Assembly: GCA_963965975.1 (NCBI GenBank)
Contig: OZ014419.1
Location: 1,798,001 to 1,862,000 of the forward strand
Direction: 5' to 3'
Length of the DNA stretch: 64,000 bases
DNA from: Xestospongia bergquistia
Lineage: Eukaryota > Porifera > Demospongiae > Haplosclerida > Petrosiidae
This document shows, one piece after another, positions 41,301 to 51,896 of the stretch (its first letter is position 1; every line of letters starts with the position of its first letter). The notes below the pieces were generated by a model, which was given only the letters and a program-made list of their open reading frames with translations, searched no databases and was not told the origin of the DNA. Both the position numbers and the translations under genes were made by a program.

Positions 41301-43514
41301 TCACTAGTTAATGAAGTGACCATTACCTTCTACATAATATATAGGAGCTATTCCAATGTATGGTGCATTCTATGGAAGAGGAGTTGGACCAGTTCATATG
41401 ACATCTGTTAGTTGTCATGGCAATGAGAACAGTCTAACTGAGTGCTCTTATATGAGTGGTATAGGAGTAGATAATTGTTATCATGGTAAAGATGTAGGAG
41501 TCATCTGTTTAGGTGAAGAGTAAGAGAGTCATTATAATATATTTTCTTTAATACAATAGATTCTCCTGTTTTCTATAATGTCACTATATCATTGAGTTCA
41601 GACCAGTCCTTTATAATTATTGGTAGTAATGTGACACTTTATTGTAATGTCTCTCCAAGTCCTCCTATTAACACTACTTATCAATGGAGGACTACTGTGT
41701 CAGGAGTTACATTATTACAACCTATTTCTACTTATCCAAATGTGACAATGACTGTTCCTACAGGACATACACAACAAGGGAATTACTACTGTATTGTTAA
41801 ATATAATGGAGCAACATTAGGGAGAGGACATACTCAAATTTCTGTAAAAGGTAATATAACATAGCCATTTTCTTTATAATTATTATTAATTACATCTTCT
41901 TAATCCTGTTGGCAATAAAATAAAATCTACTATTATTGGGTCTAATGTCAACCTCACGATTGATATAAATTTTTTTACTGACTATCTTCGTGAACTCAAT
42001 TGGTATCATAATGATCAACAGATTGTTAATACCTTCAACAAGTACAGTATTACTAATGATAATAAGACACTGATTATTACTAATATTACTAAAGAAGATG
42101 TAGGAGAATACTCTGTTAAATTTGATAGTCTCAGACTCTATCAGTACAATAGAGACTGTGAACAGAAAGTCCTACAACTTTTACAACACTATCCAGTATT
42201 GAGTCCTACTGTGTTCTATGTCTCTGTTGAGGGTAAGCTAAGACACTTTGTATAACTAGTATAAACTTGTTAATAATTTAAAAGATGGAGATGATATTAC
42301 AAAGTCAACTAGATGTTCAGTTTCTACTTATCCTGTCACTGGTTTTAATAAGACAACTCAGAAAGCTATAGTCATTAGTTTTCTTAATAAGGACAAACAA
42401 TACAGTAATGAAGCACAAGTATTTTGGTATCATGATGGTAGTAGGGTTACTACAGGAATGACCAGTAGTCACTTGGGGTTATATTCTAAACCATATTATA
42501 GTTTGAGTATTAACAATCCTACTGTGTTACACTCTGGATATTATGAGTCTCAACTAACTGTTACACCTTCAACAGTACTGCCATCATTGAGTTGTAGTAA
42601 CTCATATCAAGACTTCCTGACTTCTTCCAATTATCTTAATTTATCAACTATTGTCATAGATTCTATAGTACAAAGACTGGAATACTATGGTTAGTACTAA
42701 TGCAACTAAATATAACATTATGATTAAATCTTTATTATAGAAACTCCATCAGTAAACTTGACAACAGATAAAACCAGTTTTAACTCAACATCTAATGCTG
42801 AGTTAGTGTGTTCAGTTAGTGGTGGTTATCCTCTATATTATAACATTACATTGATAAAGAATGGACTGTCTATTGCTAACATTATTGGATCATCTCAATT
42901 AGTCTATAATACTGAGGAAGATCAAACTGGTAGTAAATATGGAGATTACAAATGTGTTGTGGACAATACAGTTATAGTGGTAAAAACTGCTATAGTAACA
43001 TTAACAGAGGACACTAGTAACACAACATCAAAAACTGATGCTGGTACTGCTAATAGTGATAGCTTGTTAGCTGGGCTTTTTACAGCTGGATTCTTTAGTT
43101 CAGCCATTGTATTTGTGATTGTCATTGTGATTGGATTGTAAGTCAAAACTGAATTTATATGTTTTAATTTTAATATTTTTCAGAGTTTGTTTTGCAATAC
43201 TCCGTCGTAATACTACAGAAAAGAACAATGAATCAGAGAGTGTTTCAAGTCAAGGTGTTAGGGTACCAGATACCAGCCTACAAATAAATAAAGAAGTATT
43301 TAATAAAGATCCACAACCTTTTAGTGTACAAAAACCAGCAATGAAGTTCAAGTCTGTCGACACATCCAAAGTTCAGCTGGCAAATCCTATTAATAAAAAA
43401 GCAGGTACAAAACCATCAATCAGACCAAAGCCTGAGCTTAAGGCTAAAGATGAAGAATATGTAGATATGCTAGAGGGAGCAGAAGTTTATGAATCCATAA
43501 ACGTCTATGACTAA
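38335..43514 (+). CDS. R5: SRCR x7 - Ig x4 (Ig2 splice acceptor lost) receptor, subfamily B
   Basis: Exons: 38335-38380, 38452-38631, 38675-38845, 38897-39061, 39112-39297, 39352-39528, 39579-39740, 39784-39951, 40003-40188, 40234-40407, 40455-40622, 40678-40845, 40889-41074, 41127-41291, 41345-41512, 41560-41850, (41894-42232), 42285-42689, 42741-43137, 43184-43514. Signal peptide [15 protein letters not shown]. The acceptor before Ig2 reads TTAC instead of TTAG, and no other AG lies suitably placed. Skipping Ig2 keeps frame because both neighbours are phase 1, so the likely product is 1,297 aa with three Ig domains (1,410 aa if Ig2 is somehow used). The Ig3 acceptor has shifted 3 bp in frame. 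Ig4, a short stalk and TM share an exon. The tail is YVDM, six residues, YESI (ITAM-like with Met first). Everything else is open. Confidence 0.86.
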
Positions 43515-43719
43515 CCAGCCAATAACTTAGTGACAAGGTAATTAACTACAACACTTCAATAAGCTACATTGTATTGCTATAGATATAAGCTACTTAGGAT
43601 TAATTAAAATATTGTCTTTTATTTGTAGTTTTTAAATATATACTCTCCTGTCTAAATTTTTTAAACATTATAAAAAATTATTAATCAACAAGGGGTGGAG
43701 AGAAATATGAAAATTAATT

Positions 43720-45645
43720 ATAGCGATATGTCACGCCCCCTTTTGTGGATTATTTGAAGGAGAGACCACAAGAACACTTATCGCAACCCCAAGAGCTCCT
43801 CCCTGGGGGAAGATCCTCCTGCAGAAGAAGGAGGGATTTTGTCTTCGACATAATATAATTCTACTGTGGCGGTTTACTGATGATCAGTGAACAACAGATC
43901 TTAGTAATGCAATTTTATTAACATAAAATAATGACTTCTAGGAATGGAAGACTGGTCAAAGCAAAACCTCAAGAGGTAAACAATAAATTAATCCTTTGTA
44001 ACAAGAGTCATCACATTAAATATTACAGTGAATGTCTTCATTCACTGTCACAGCTGCTTTTGTCAAATATGATAATAAGTTCTTTCTATATTTTACAGTT
44101 ACTGGAAACTATTGATTCTGAAAGTCCAACTTCAAATGGTTCACTTCAAAAATGAAGAGAGTATTTGGATCTCCATTGATGAAGAAAAGAAGATCACAGT
44201 CATTGGATATTCTAGGTTAGAGATATGACTCTCTATATTGAATGTCTTTGTTATATACTCTACCAATTTCTTTATGTAAACTTATAATCATAGATAGCAT
44301 GTACTGATTTAGTAATAACTTTCTCACTCAGTTCTAAGATAGGAATAAGGTTTTTTTTCTTTTGCTTTGCAGGTAGTACTTTAACCTTTGGAGTCCCTCT
44401 AACACACCTGCTAACAACATCAGAGGATCCACGAAAGGTTTCTTCTCCAACTGATACCCACCAACCCATAATGCAATCGAATATCCCTCTTATCGTTCAG
44501 AAAATATAGGAACATATTGAAGAACATGGTAAGATCACAGGCTACTTATTAATAGTAACAGGCATTCATATACGAATCAGAATATTTTCAGATAACATCC
44601 ATATAATTCTCAGTCATGTATACAGAAATAATTCAGAATATTTTCAGATTACTAGGCCCAGTAGTGCACAGAGACGATTGCCAGATCTTCTAATTCCAGA
44701 TGCAACAACTAATAAAATTGTTGACTTGCAGGAAAGTGAGTACCACACCTACTTTTACAGGATCATAATTATTAATCATTCCAATCTATAGCCATAGGAG
44801 GATCCTATACATCAAGTACTATTACTACTCTAAAGAATATTTTATCGACATTACCCAAACCACACTATCATCTCTTGAGCTATCTCTGTAGACATCTTCT
44901 TCTAGTATCAGAGCACTCAGGTACATTATATATCAAATATTACCTTCACTGCCTTATCTTTATATTTAAGATACTAACAAGATGACTTCTGTGTCATTAT
45001 CCATTGTATTTGGTCCTAATGTCTTCAGGTATATAGTATATAATGTATATTATAATATCTATTGTGTTATAAGATGTGGAGGAGAACTAATTGGTTTAAG
45101 GAAACAAGGATATGCTAACTCAGCATTTGCTCAAATGATAATAAACTATCATTCTTTATTTGAAAATAAATTGGTAAGTAACTGGACACACACATACACA
45201 CACACTCTTTCTCTCTCTTTCTTTCTCACTCTCTTCATAATGATCTATTAAACCAGGAACTCAACAAAATGAGAACAATCAGTGAAGTATCTGATGATGT
45301 CTTTCTGTCTCCAGTAAGTACAAAAGCTCCTACAGACTTTACAAATTATCATCAGTACATTGCTGAGAAGCATCAGAAAACTGATACACCAGTAAACTAT
45401 ACTATATTATGTCGTCACATATAGCTCACATTTACATTTGTTTCTAGACTGGTGACATGGATATTCACACTTCAATGAGTACTGATATCTCTAAAGATGA
45501 AATGGAGCCAGTCTCTCCTCATGAGCATAGTGTTGATGAGGCCATAGATGAAGCAATAGTAACTGTTGCAGCAGAACATGAAGAGATGAAAATAAAGAGA
45601 AAGAAAAAAGCTGAAAATTGGTAAGAAAATACAACATGAGTACAA
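43720..45645 (+). pseudogene. Truncated FAM13-like RhoGAP pseudogene
   Basis: Second copy of the gene at 57595-63727. Exon 1 starts at ATG 43931. Exon 2 (from 44099) lost one base near 44139, giving a TGA at 44152-44154. The third exon (44374-44522) is present with a damaged end. The fourth exon, which carries the arginine finger EGIYR and the LLKLFL segment, is absent; the copy jumps to the next exon (44672). The exons equivalent to 58866-59795 follow with a 27-bp in-frame deletion. It then ends at the donor after AAAAGCTGAAAATTG near 45620, and 3' of that the DNA is spacer and tandem repeat. It cannot encode an active GAP. Confidence 0.88.
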
Positions 45646-45699
45646 TGATGATGTAATCAACCATAAACCATATCAGCTAAGTGTCATTCTAGTAGTGTT

Positions 45700-46173
45700 G
45701 TTTTAGTAAACTAAAACTAAAATATATTTTAGTAGACCCTAAAACTTTTAGTAAACTAAACTAAAATATATTTTAGTAGACCCTAAAACTTTTAGTAAAC
45801 TAAACTAAAATATATTTTAGTAGACCCTAAAACTTTTAGTAAACTAAACTAAAATATATTTTAGTAGACCCTAAAACTTTTAGTAAACTAAACTAAAATA
45901 TATTTTAGTAGACCCTAAAACTTTTAGTAAACTAAACTAAAATATATTTTAGTAGACCCTAAAACTTTTAGTAAACTAAACTAAAATATATTTTAGTAGA
46001 CCCTAAAACTTTTAGTAAACTAAACTAAAATATATTTTAGTAGACCCTAAAACTTTTAGTAAACTAAACTAAAATATATTTTAGTAGACCCTAAAACTTT
46101 TAGTAAACTAAACTAAAATATATTTTAGTAGACCCTAAAACTTTTAGTAAACTAAACTAAAATTTTCTTTCAT
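45700..46173. repeat. 44-bp tandem repeat, ten near-identical units
   Basis: The marker AGACCCTAAAAC recurs at 45734 and then every 44 bp to 46130. Each unit contains an 18-bp perfect palindrome ACTAAAATATATTTTAGT and a second inverted repeat CTAAAA-C-TTTTAG. The units look essentially identical, indicating recent expansion or homogenisation. Confidence 0.93.
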
Positions 46174-46690
46174 GACCAACTAAAACTAAACTAAAAATTA
46201 TCATTTCCAGACAACTAAAACTAAACTATAACTAAAATTTTTAGCTGTCAAAAACTAAAATAATACTAAAATTAAAGCTGACATTATGTTATTTTACTAA
46301 TATTAACTAATATTAATAGACTGACAAACCACAACTTAGAACGTGAAGTCCTTCTTAGAAAAACAGAAAATATGTGTATCTTTGATCTGTCATTATTTCA
46401 TTGCCTTTTCTTACATGATTGAAAAATTAAGTGAATCAAGTAAACTAATATTAACTAAAGTAGAAAACTATATTAAGTTACTAAACTAATACTAACTAAA
46501 ATTGTTTCGTCAACTCCTTACTAAAACTACTAAAATAAAATAAAAATCAAATTGAAAAACTAAACTAATACTAACTAAAATTACTTTTGCTGGTTGCATA
46601 CTAAAACTAAACTAAACTAAAATGTATTTTATAACCATTCACTAATACTAAACTAAACTAAACTAAAATGTATTTTATAACCATTCACTA
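46174..46690. repeat. Degenerate CTAAA-rich repeat, ending in 41-bp units
   Basis: The CTAAAACTAAA motif continues irregularly with single-copy islands. The last about 90 bp are two units of the 41-bp repeat (TGTATTTTATAACCATTCAC core) that resumes at 51225. The LTR element is inserted in this array. Confidence 0.8.
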
Positions 46691-46980
46691 TGTGGTAACT
46701 TAAACCACTGAATTCACAAAATATGATTTAGAAATAAATCTTTCTATCTCTCTATATTCAATAACAACATCAAGCAAGTTTATATAGAAAACTCAACAAA
46801 GAAAGGTGTAACTAAAAAGTAACACATAGCATAAAAGAAAGAGTATTAACACAACTAACATATAACAAAAGAAACATAGTAAGCACCTATTAACAAATAC
46901 ACAGTAAATCAAACATAACAAAAGATACAATTATACACAATAAGTAAGTGCTAAGTAATATACAATTACAGTATATTACA
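46691..46980 (-). repeat. 3' LTR (element orientation)
   Basis: 290 bp, same sequence as 50935-51224. Preceded in element orientation by the polypurine tract. Confidence 0.95.
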
Positions 46981-46993
46981 TTCCTCCCTTTTT
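46981..46993 (-). other. Polypurine tract
   Basis: On the minus strand AAAAAGGGAGGAA directly abuts the 3' LTR. This is the priming site for plus-strand DNA synthesis in LTR elements. Confidence 0.85.
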
Positions 46994-47013
46994 AAATTGA
47001 ACTAATTGAGTTA

Positions 47014-50000
47014 TTAAAAATATCGATCAGGAGGTCGAGAAATTCTTGTTGAACGACGTAATGTAGGTTGGGGTGCTTCAACTGAAACAGGTGATGAATC
47101 TTCATGTAAAGGAGGTGTTGGGATAGAGATATCAGCTAAGTCATCATCAGAAACATTTAACGGAGCTGATACATCAGTAGGAGGTGAACATGAATTAGAT
47201 GTACATGCTCGAATATGGTCAACATGTCGTCGAACAATTCGTCCATCCTCAAGTTCCACTAAATAGGAACATGGACCTTTAGTAGATATAATTTTTCCAG
47301 AGAGCCAATGTTTACGATCTGGAAAATCACAAATAAATACAAAATCACCAACCTGAAATGTTCTCTCTTTAGAACGAACATCATGGTTTTCTTTCTGCTT
47401 TTCTTGCTTTCTAAGCACTCTTCCCGCTAAAGTTGGCTTCAGTAAGTCCAAATGTGAACGTGGAAGTCTACTGAATAAGAGTTCAGCTGGGCTAGTGCCA
47501 GTTGTTGTATGAGGAGTAATACGGTAGCTAAAGAGAAAACGAGCTATACGAGTATTGAGAGAGTCTTTTGACTGTTTCCTCATGCTTTCTTTAAATGTCT
47601 GAACAGCTCTCTCTGCCAGCCCATTAGATGCTGGGTGATATGGAGCAGACTTAACGTGACGTACTCCATTTCTCTTCATGAATTCCGCAAATTCAGTACT
47701 TGTAAATGCAGTGCCATTGTCAGTAACTAGCACTTCAGGTAAACCGTGTATGGAGAATATAGATCTGAACTGTTCAATTGTTGAGAGAGATGTAGCAGAA
47801 CTCACAGGTATAACTTCTAGCCATTTCGAGTAAGCATCTACGACGATAAGAAACATCTTACCTAAAAATGGACCTGCATAGTCTGCGTGTAACCGTGACC
47901 ATGGACGTTCTGGCCATTCCCACGGGTGTAGAGGAGCTGGTGGTGGACGATGTCTAGTACTCTGGCAATTGAAACATTCTTTCACCTTTTTCTCTAAGTC
48001 ATTATCCATGCCAGGCCACCATACAAAACTTCGAGCGAGGCTCTTCATCCGCGAGATACCTGGATGACCTTCATGAAGTTCGTCGATGACTTGTTGTCGT
48101 CCACGCGGTGGTACAACGACTCGATTACCCCAAAGAATACAACCACTCTCGATGCTAAGTTCGTTTTTACGCTGTTGGAATGGTTTTAGAGAATTGTCAG
48201 AGGTGTCTCTCCAACCATGGAGGATAAAATCTTTGACTTTAGCTAACAATGGATCACGAGCTGTCCATTGTCGAATTTCATTGGCAGTAATTGGAGAAGA
48301 TTGTAGAGCACTCATCAATAAGACAGTTTCACCAGGGGTTGGAACATTAGTAGGGAAGTCCGGAAGTGGAAGACGACTCAGTAGGTCAGCATTAGCATGC
48401 TGTTCTCCAGGCTTGTATGATATGGAGTAATCATACGCACCAAGGACCATTGCCCATCTTTGGATTCTAGCAGATGCCATTGTAGGAGTTCCTTTAGTTT
48501 CACTGAATAAATGTTGAAGGGGCTTGTGATCAGATAGTATAGTGAAGTGACGACCAAATAGGTACTGATGAAATTTCTTCACTCCAAACACAATAGCAAG
48601 TCCTTCTTTCTCGATTTGCGAGTACTTTCGTTCAGCTGGTGCTAACGATCTGGAGGCGAATGCGATGGGTTTGTCCAGACCATCTGGCATGCGATGAGAT
48701 AGAACGGCTCCGATTCCATATGGTGAGGCATCACAGGCTAAAATCAGTTCCTTTTCTGGATCAAAGTGAACGAGAACATGGTTAGAGGTGAGCATAGATC
48801 GGGCCTTTTCAAAACACTTCTGTTGTTCTGATCCCCAAGACCATGGTGTTGTTTTCTGTAGCAACCTGTAGAGAGGGGAAAGAACATGAGATAGATTAGG
48901 TAAAAATGTACTATAATAGTTAATGAGTCCGAGAAATGATTTGAGTTGTGAGACATTTTTGGGTACTGGTGCATTCTTTATAGCGGTGATCTTTTCATCG
49001 GTGGGTTGAAGACCCTTCTCTGATATCTTGTACCCTAAGTACTCCACAGATGTTAACATGAAAGAGCACTTCTCTCTTTTTAGACGAAGTCCAGCTTGTT
49101 CTAGACGTTGTAGTACAGTTTCCAGATTATAGAGGTGTTCATCCGTGGATTTTCCTGTGACCAAAATATCGTCGATGTAAACTGTGACGCCAGGTAAACC
49201 CTGTAGTATATTTTCCATCGTTCGTTGAAAAATCGAGGGAGCTGATGCAACTCCAAACGGTAGACGATTGTAGCGATAAAGTCCTTTGTGTGTATTGACT
49301 GTCACATACTGCTTAGAGTCTTCTTCCAAGGGGATCTGTTGATATGCATGAGCAAGATCAAGTTTGGAGAATGTTGTTCCTCCAGATAAAGAGGCAAACA
49401 AATCATGAATTCTCGGGAGTGGGTATGTATCTGTTTTAGCAGCTTGATTGACAGTTAGTTTATAATCTCCGCAAATACGAACTGATCCATCCTTTTTCAC
49501 GATTGGAACAATTGGTGCAGCCCAATCAGAGAATTGCACTGGTTCGATAACGCCATTTGCTTGTAGACGATCAAGCTCGCGTTCGACCTTCTCTCGTAAG
49601 GCATAGGGGACTGGACGAGCTCGTAGAAATTTCGGTTTTATACCAGACTTGAGATAAAATTTAGCTGTAGTTCCTTGAACTCTTCCCAGCTCGTCTTTAA
49701 AGGCATCTGGATGACGATCAATGACATCTTGCCACTGACTCTTTGGTCCTGCCACACTAAAAGCATATAGCCCCGACCAGTCTAGTTTGATCTGCTGTAG
49801 CCAGTCACGACCTAACAGTGATGGGCCATCTCCTGCAACTACTAACAGCGGTAACCGTCTCTTTTGAGTCTGGTAGGTCACATTGACATCAATAGACCCT
49901 AATACCTTAATCTGTTCACCAGTATACGTTTTTAACGTAGCGTGAGCGAACTTTAACAACGGAGCCAGCTTTTGTGTGGGCCATAGCCTCTCGTATGTCT

Positions 50001-50913
50001 TTTTGCTGATTATAGATAGAGTAGCTCCTGTGTCGACTTCCATCTGTAAGTCGGCGTTATTTATCTTCACTTTCACTGTAAGTGGGTGGTTTTTGCCTGT
50101 AGTGAGAGCATGCAAGGGATACTCCACTTCATCGGGTTCAGCAACAGTGTTTGTACCATGTGGAGTCGCCGTACGTTTACCATGTTGACTCCATGTCTTC
50201 TTACGGCAAACTTTGGATATGTGTCCTTTCTTGTGACAAAGGTGACACTCCGAGTCCTTAAATCGGCATTCCTTGGGCTCGTGCTTTCCGCCACAACGAA
50301 AACACGGTACAATCTGTGGAATTGTGTCTTGTCTCTTGGGTCTCTGGGATTGCCAAGGCTTGCGGACATGGTGTATCTTTGTAGCACCTTGAAGTTCTTT
50401 CACTTGGCTGTCTGCTGATTCTAGTGCTAGAACAATTTTCATAGCACTCTTGTACGTGAGATCTTCCTCACCGAGTAGACGACGCTGCCAGCGTTCGTTG
50501 CCTATTCCGCAAACAATACGATCACGGAGCATCGGTTCGAGCGTATCTCCAAAATTACAGAACTCAGCCAGCTTTTTCAGCTCAGCTACATACATCGAGA
50601 CTGATTCGCCTGCTCTTCGGGTCCTGGAGTAAAACAGGTATCGTTGTACCGTCTCAGAAGGAGTCGGGTGAAAATGTGTCCTCATTTGTGTGACAATGTC
50701 ATCAAAAGGGACGTCTGTAGGCCTATTAGGGGCCAGTACATTTTTGATGAGTCGATAAGTTGATGCACCACAGCAGCTAAGAAGGATTGCCCTTTGCTTT
50801 TCCGCATCTTGGACATCATTTGCTGTGAAGTATTGCTCTAGACGCTCAGTGTACGTCTCCCATTCTTCCTGAGTACTGTCGAACTCTCCCAGGTGACCAT
50901 GTGTAGCAGCCAT
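47014..50913 (-). CDS. gag-pol: Gag-pol polyprotein of Ty3/gypsy element
   Basis: Single 1,299-aa frame, starting at the ATG 22 bp from the LTR edge. An 18-bp upstream extension has no ATG and overlaps the primer site. Order: Gag region (about aa 1-200), two CCHC-type zinc knuckles (about 204-236; the first has the spacing C-x2-C-x3-H-x4-C), aspartic protease with DTGA (D294), reverse transcriptase with the YIDD box (about 579-582), RNase H (CDASPYGIG, about 727), and integrase with an HHCC zinc finger (about 950-985) and catalytic D1011, D1065, E1101 (35 residues between the last two). A C-terminal GPY/F-like stretch (KGPCSYLVELEDG) follows. No stops or frameshifts, so it could be active. 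It copies the element RNA and integrates the product. Confidence 0.95.
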   Translation of the reverse strand: MAATHGHLGEFDSTQEEWETYTERLEQYFTANDVQDAEKQRAILLSCCGASTYRLIKNVLAPNRPTDVPFDDIVTQMRTHFHPTPSETVQRYLFYSRTRRAGESVSMYVAELKKLAEFCNFGDTLEPMLRDRIVCGIGNERWQRRLLGEEDLTYKSAMKIVLALESADSQVKELQGATKIHHVRKPWQSQRPKRQDTIPQIVPCFRCGGKHEPKECRFKDSECHLCHKKGHISKVCRKKTWSQHGKRTATPHGTNTVAEPDEVEYPLHALTTGKNHPLTVKVKINNADLQMEVDTGATLSIISKKTYERLWPTQKLAPLLKFAHATLKTYTGEQIKVLGSIDVNVTYQTQKRRLPLLVVAGDGPSLLGRDWLQQIKLDWSGLYAFSVAGPKSQWQDVIDRHPDAFKDELGRVQGTTAKFYLKSGIKPKFLRARPVPYALREKVERELDRLQANGVIEPVQFSDWAAPIVPIVKKDGSVRICGDYKLTVNQAAKTDTYPLPRIHDLFASLSGGTTFSKLDLAHAYQQIPLEEDSKQYVTVNTHKGLYRYNRLPFGVASAPSIFQRTMENILQGLPGVTVYIDDILVTGKSTDEHLYNLETVLQRLEQAGLRLKREKCSFMLTSVEYLGYKISEKGLQPTDEKITAIKNAPVPKNVSQLKSFLGLINYYSTFLPNLSHVLSPLYRLLQKTTPWSWGSEQQKCFEKARSMLTSNHVLVHFDPEKELILACDASPYGIGAVLSHRMPDGLDKPIAFASRSLAPAERKYSQIEKEGLAIVFGVKKFHQYLFGRHFTILSDHKPLQHLFSETKGTPTMASARIQRWAMVLGAYDYSISYKPGEQHANADLLSRLPLPDFPTNVPTPGETVLLMSALQSSPITANEIRQWTARDPLLAKVKDFILHGWRDTSDNSLKPFQQRKNELSIESGCILWGNRVVVPPRGRQQVIDELHEGHPGISRMKSLARSFVWWPGMDNDLEKKVKECFNCQSTRHRPPPAPLHPWEWPERPWSRLHADYAGPFLGKMFLIVVDAYSKWLEVIPVSSATSLSTIEQFRSIFSIHGLPEVLVTDNGTAFTSTEFAEFMKRNGVRHVKSAPYHPASNGLAERAVQTFKESMRKQSKDSLNTRIARFLFSYRITPHTTTGTSPAELLFSRLPRSHLDLLKPTLAGRVLRKQEKQKENHDVRSKERTFQVGDFVFICDFPDRKHWLSGKIISTKGPCSYLVELEDGRIVRRHVDHIRACTSNSCSPPTDVSAPLNVSDDDLADISIPTPPLHEDSSPVSVEAPQPTLRRSTRISRPPDRYF

Positions 50914-50919
50914 TGAGAC

Positions 50920-50930
50920 CCTCGTCGCCA
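50920..50930 (-). other. tRNA primer-binding site, Ser(GCU) type
   Basis: On the minus strand TGGCGACGAGG starts four bases after the 5' LTR. It is complementary to CCTCGTCG plus CCA, the 3' end expected for a serine tRNA whose 5' strand is CGACGAGG-like (GACGAGG in tRNA-Ser-GCU). Ser-tRNA priming is common among Mag-type gypsy elements. Confidence 0.75.
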
Positions 50931-50934
50931 AATA

Positions 50935-51224
50935 TGTGGTAACTTAAACCACTGAATTCACAAAATATGATTTAGAAATAAATCTTTCTATCTCTCTATA
51001 TTCAATAACAACATCAAGCAAGTTTATATAGAAAACTCAACAAAGAAAGGTGTAACTAAAAAGTAACACATAGCATAAAAGAAAGAGTATTAACACAACT
51101 AACATATAACAAAAGAAACATAGTAAGCACCTATTAACAAATACACAGTAAATCAAACATAACAAAAGATACAATTATACACAATAAGTAAGTGCTAAGT
51201 AATATACAATTACAGTATATTACA
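50935..51224 (-). repeat. 5' LTR (element orientation)
   Basis: 290 bp, appears identical to 46691-46980 when read side by side, which indicates a recent insertion. Confidence 0.95.
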
Positions 51225-51370
51225 CACTAATACTAAACTAAACTAAAATGTATTTTATAACCATTCACTAATACTAAACTAAACTAAAATGTATTTTATA
51301 ACCATTCACTAATACTAAACTAAACTAAAATGTATTTTATAACCATTCACTAATACTAAACTAAACTAGA
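51225..51370. repeat. 41-bp tandem repeat, right-hand part
   Basis: Three units with the core TGTATTTTATAACCATTCAC at 41-bp spacing (51261, 51302, 51343). They continue the array interrupted by the retrotransposon. Confidence 0.9.
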
Positions 51371-51399
51371 ATACTTTTTCTTTAATAAAACAACACTAC

Positions 51400-51896
51400 A
51401 TTCTAGTAAGTCGGAGAGATTTTTATGTGAATGCTGTCAATGAAAATGCAATGCTCAAAATAAATCATACTGTTTTATTTTAAATGTCTTTGAAATGAAG
51501 AATGTTATATTTATATATAGTTCACCATTTAATTCTATCTGAGCTGATTTAAGTGGTATATCATGTTGTTGTATCCATTAATGTTATAATATATTATAAC
51601 TAAAGCCATCAACCATATAATATAACATGTCTGTATGCTTTACTCAAATGAGCAATTAACTAAATGGATTATTGTTGACACAAATCCTACGTGCTTTTAG
51701 ACCTCTTTCAATCAAATATCAACTATAACAAAGTATGTTTTCATAATGTTGTTATGTACATATACATGTACTATTTTGTATATTTTATACACATCTTATA
51801 TTTGTTTTGTCAGATATCATTAATTGATCTACACTATATAAAAGATAAGTCATAAGCTAATAGACTAGTTCACACTGGCATACTAGTGCTTTCACA
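51400..51896 (+). promoter_or_regulatory. R6 upstream region, paralogous to the R2 upstream region
   Basis: The block matches 11210-11697 along its length (for example AATGCTGTCAATGAAAAT and CAAATCCTACNTGCTTTTAG), ending with TATATAAAAG (51835-51844) 52 bp before the R6 ATG. Confidence 0.7.

Larger units (their letters stand above)
46691..51224 (-). mobile_element. Complete Ty3/gypsy LTR retrotransposon (Mag-like)
   Basis: 4,534-bp element inserted in the minus orientation. LTRs 46691-46980 and 50935-51224 (290 bp each) begin TGT and end ACA in element orientation and appear identical by eye. The 5-bp target duplication CACTA lies at 46686-46690 and 51225-51229. The primer site, polypurine tract and single gag-pol frame are all present. 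The internal region is distinctly richer in G+C than its surroundings. Assignment to the Mag-like group rests on the serine-tRNA-type primer site, the single gag-pol frame and the domain order protease-RT-RNase H-integrase. Confidence 0.95.

Noticed and set aside
45700-46173. Regularly spaced repeats considered as a CRISPR-like array
   Set aside because: Units are contiguous 44-bp tandem copies without unique spacers, in a eukaryotic locus.
48086-50632. Plus-strand frames inside the retrotransposon
   Set aside because: Shadows of the uninterrupted minus-strand gag-pol frame.
50914-50931. Upstream extension of the gag-pol frame
   Set aside because: It has no ATG and overlaps the tRNA primer site; the ATG at 50911-50913 is the natural start.
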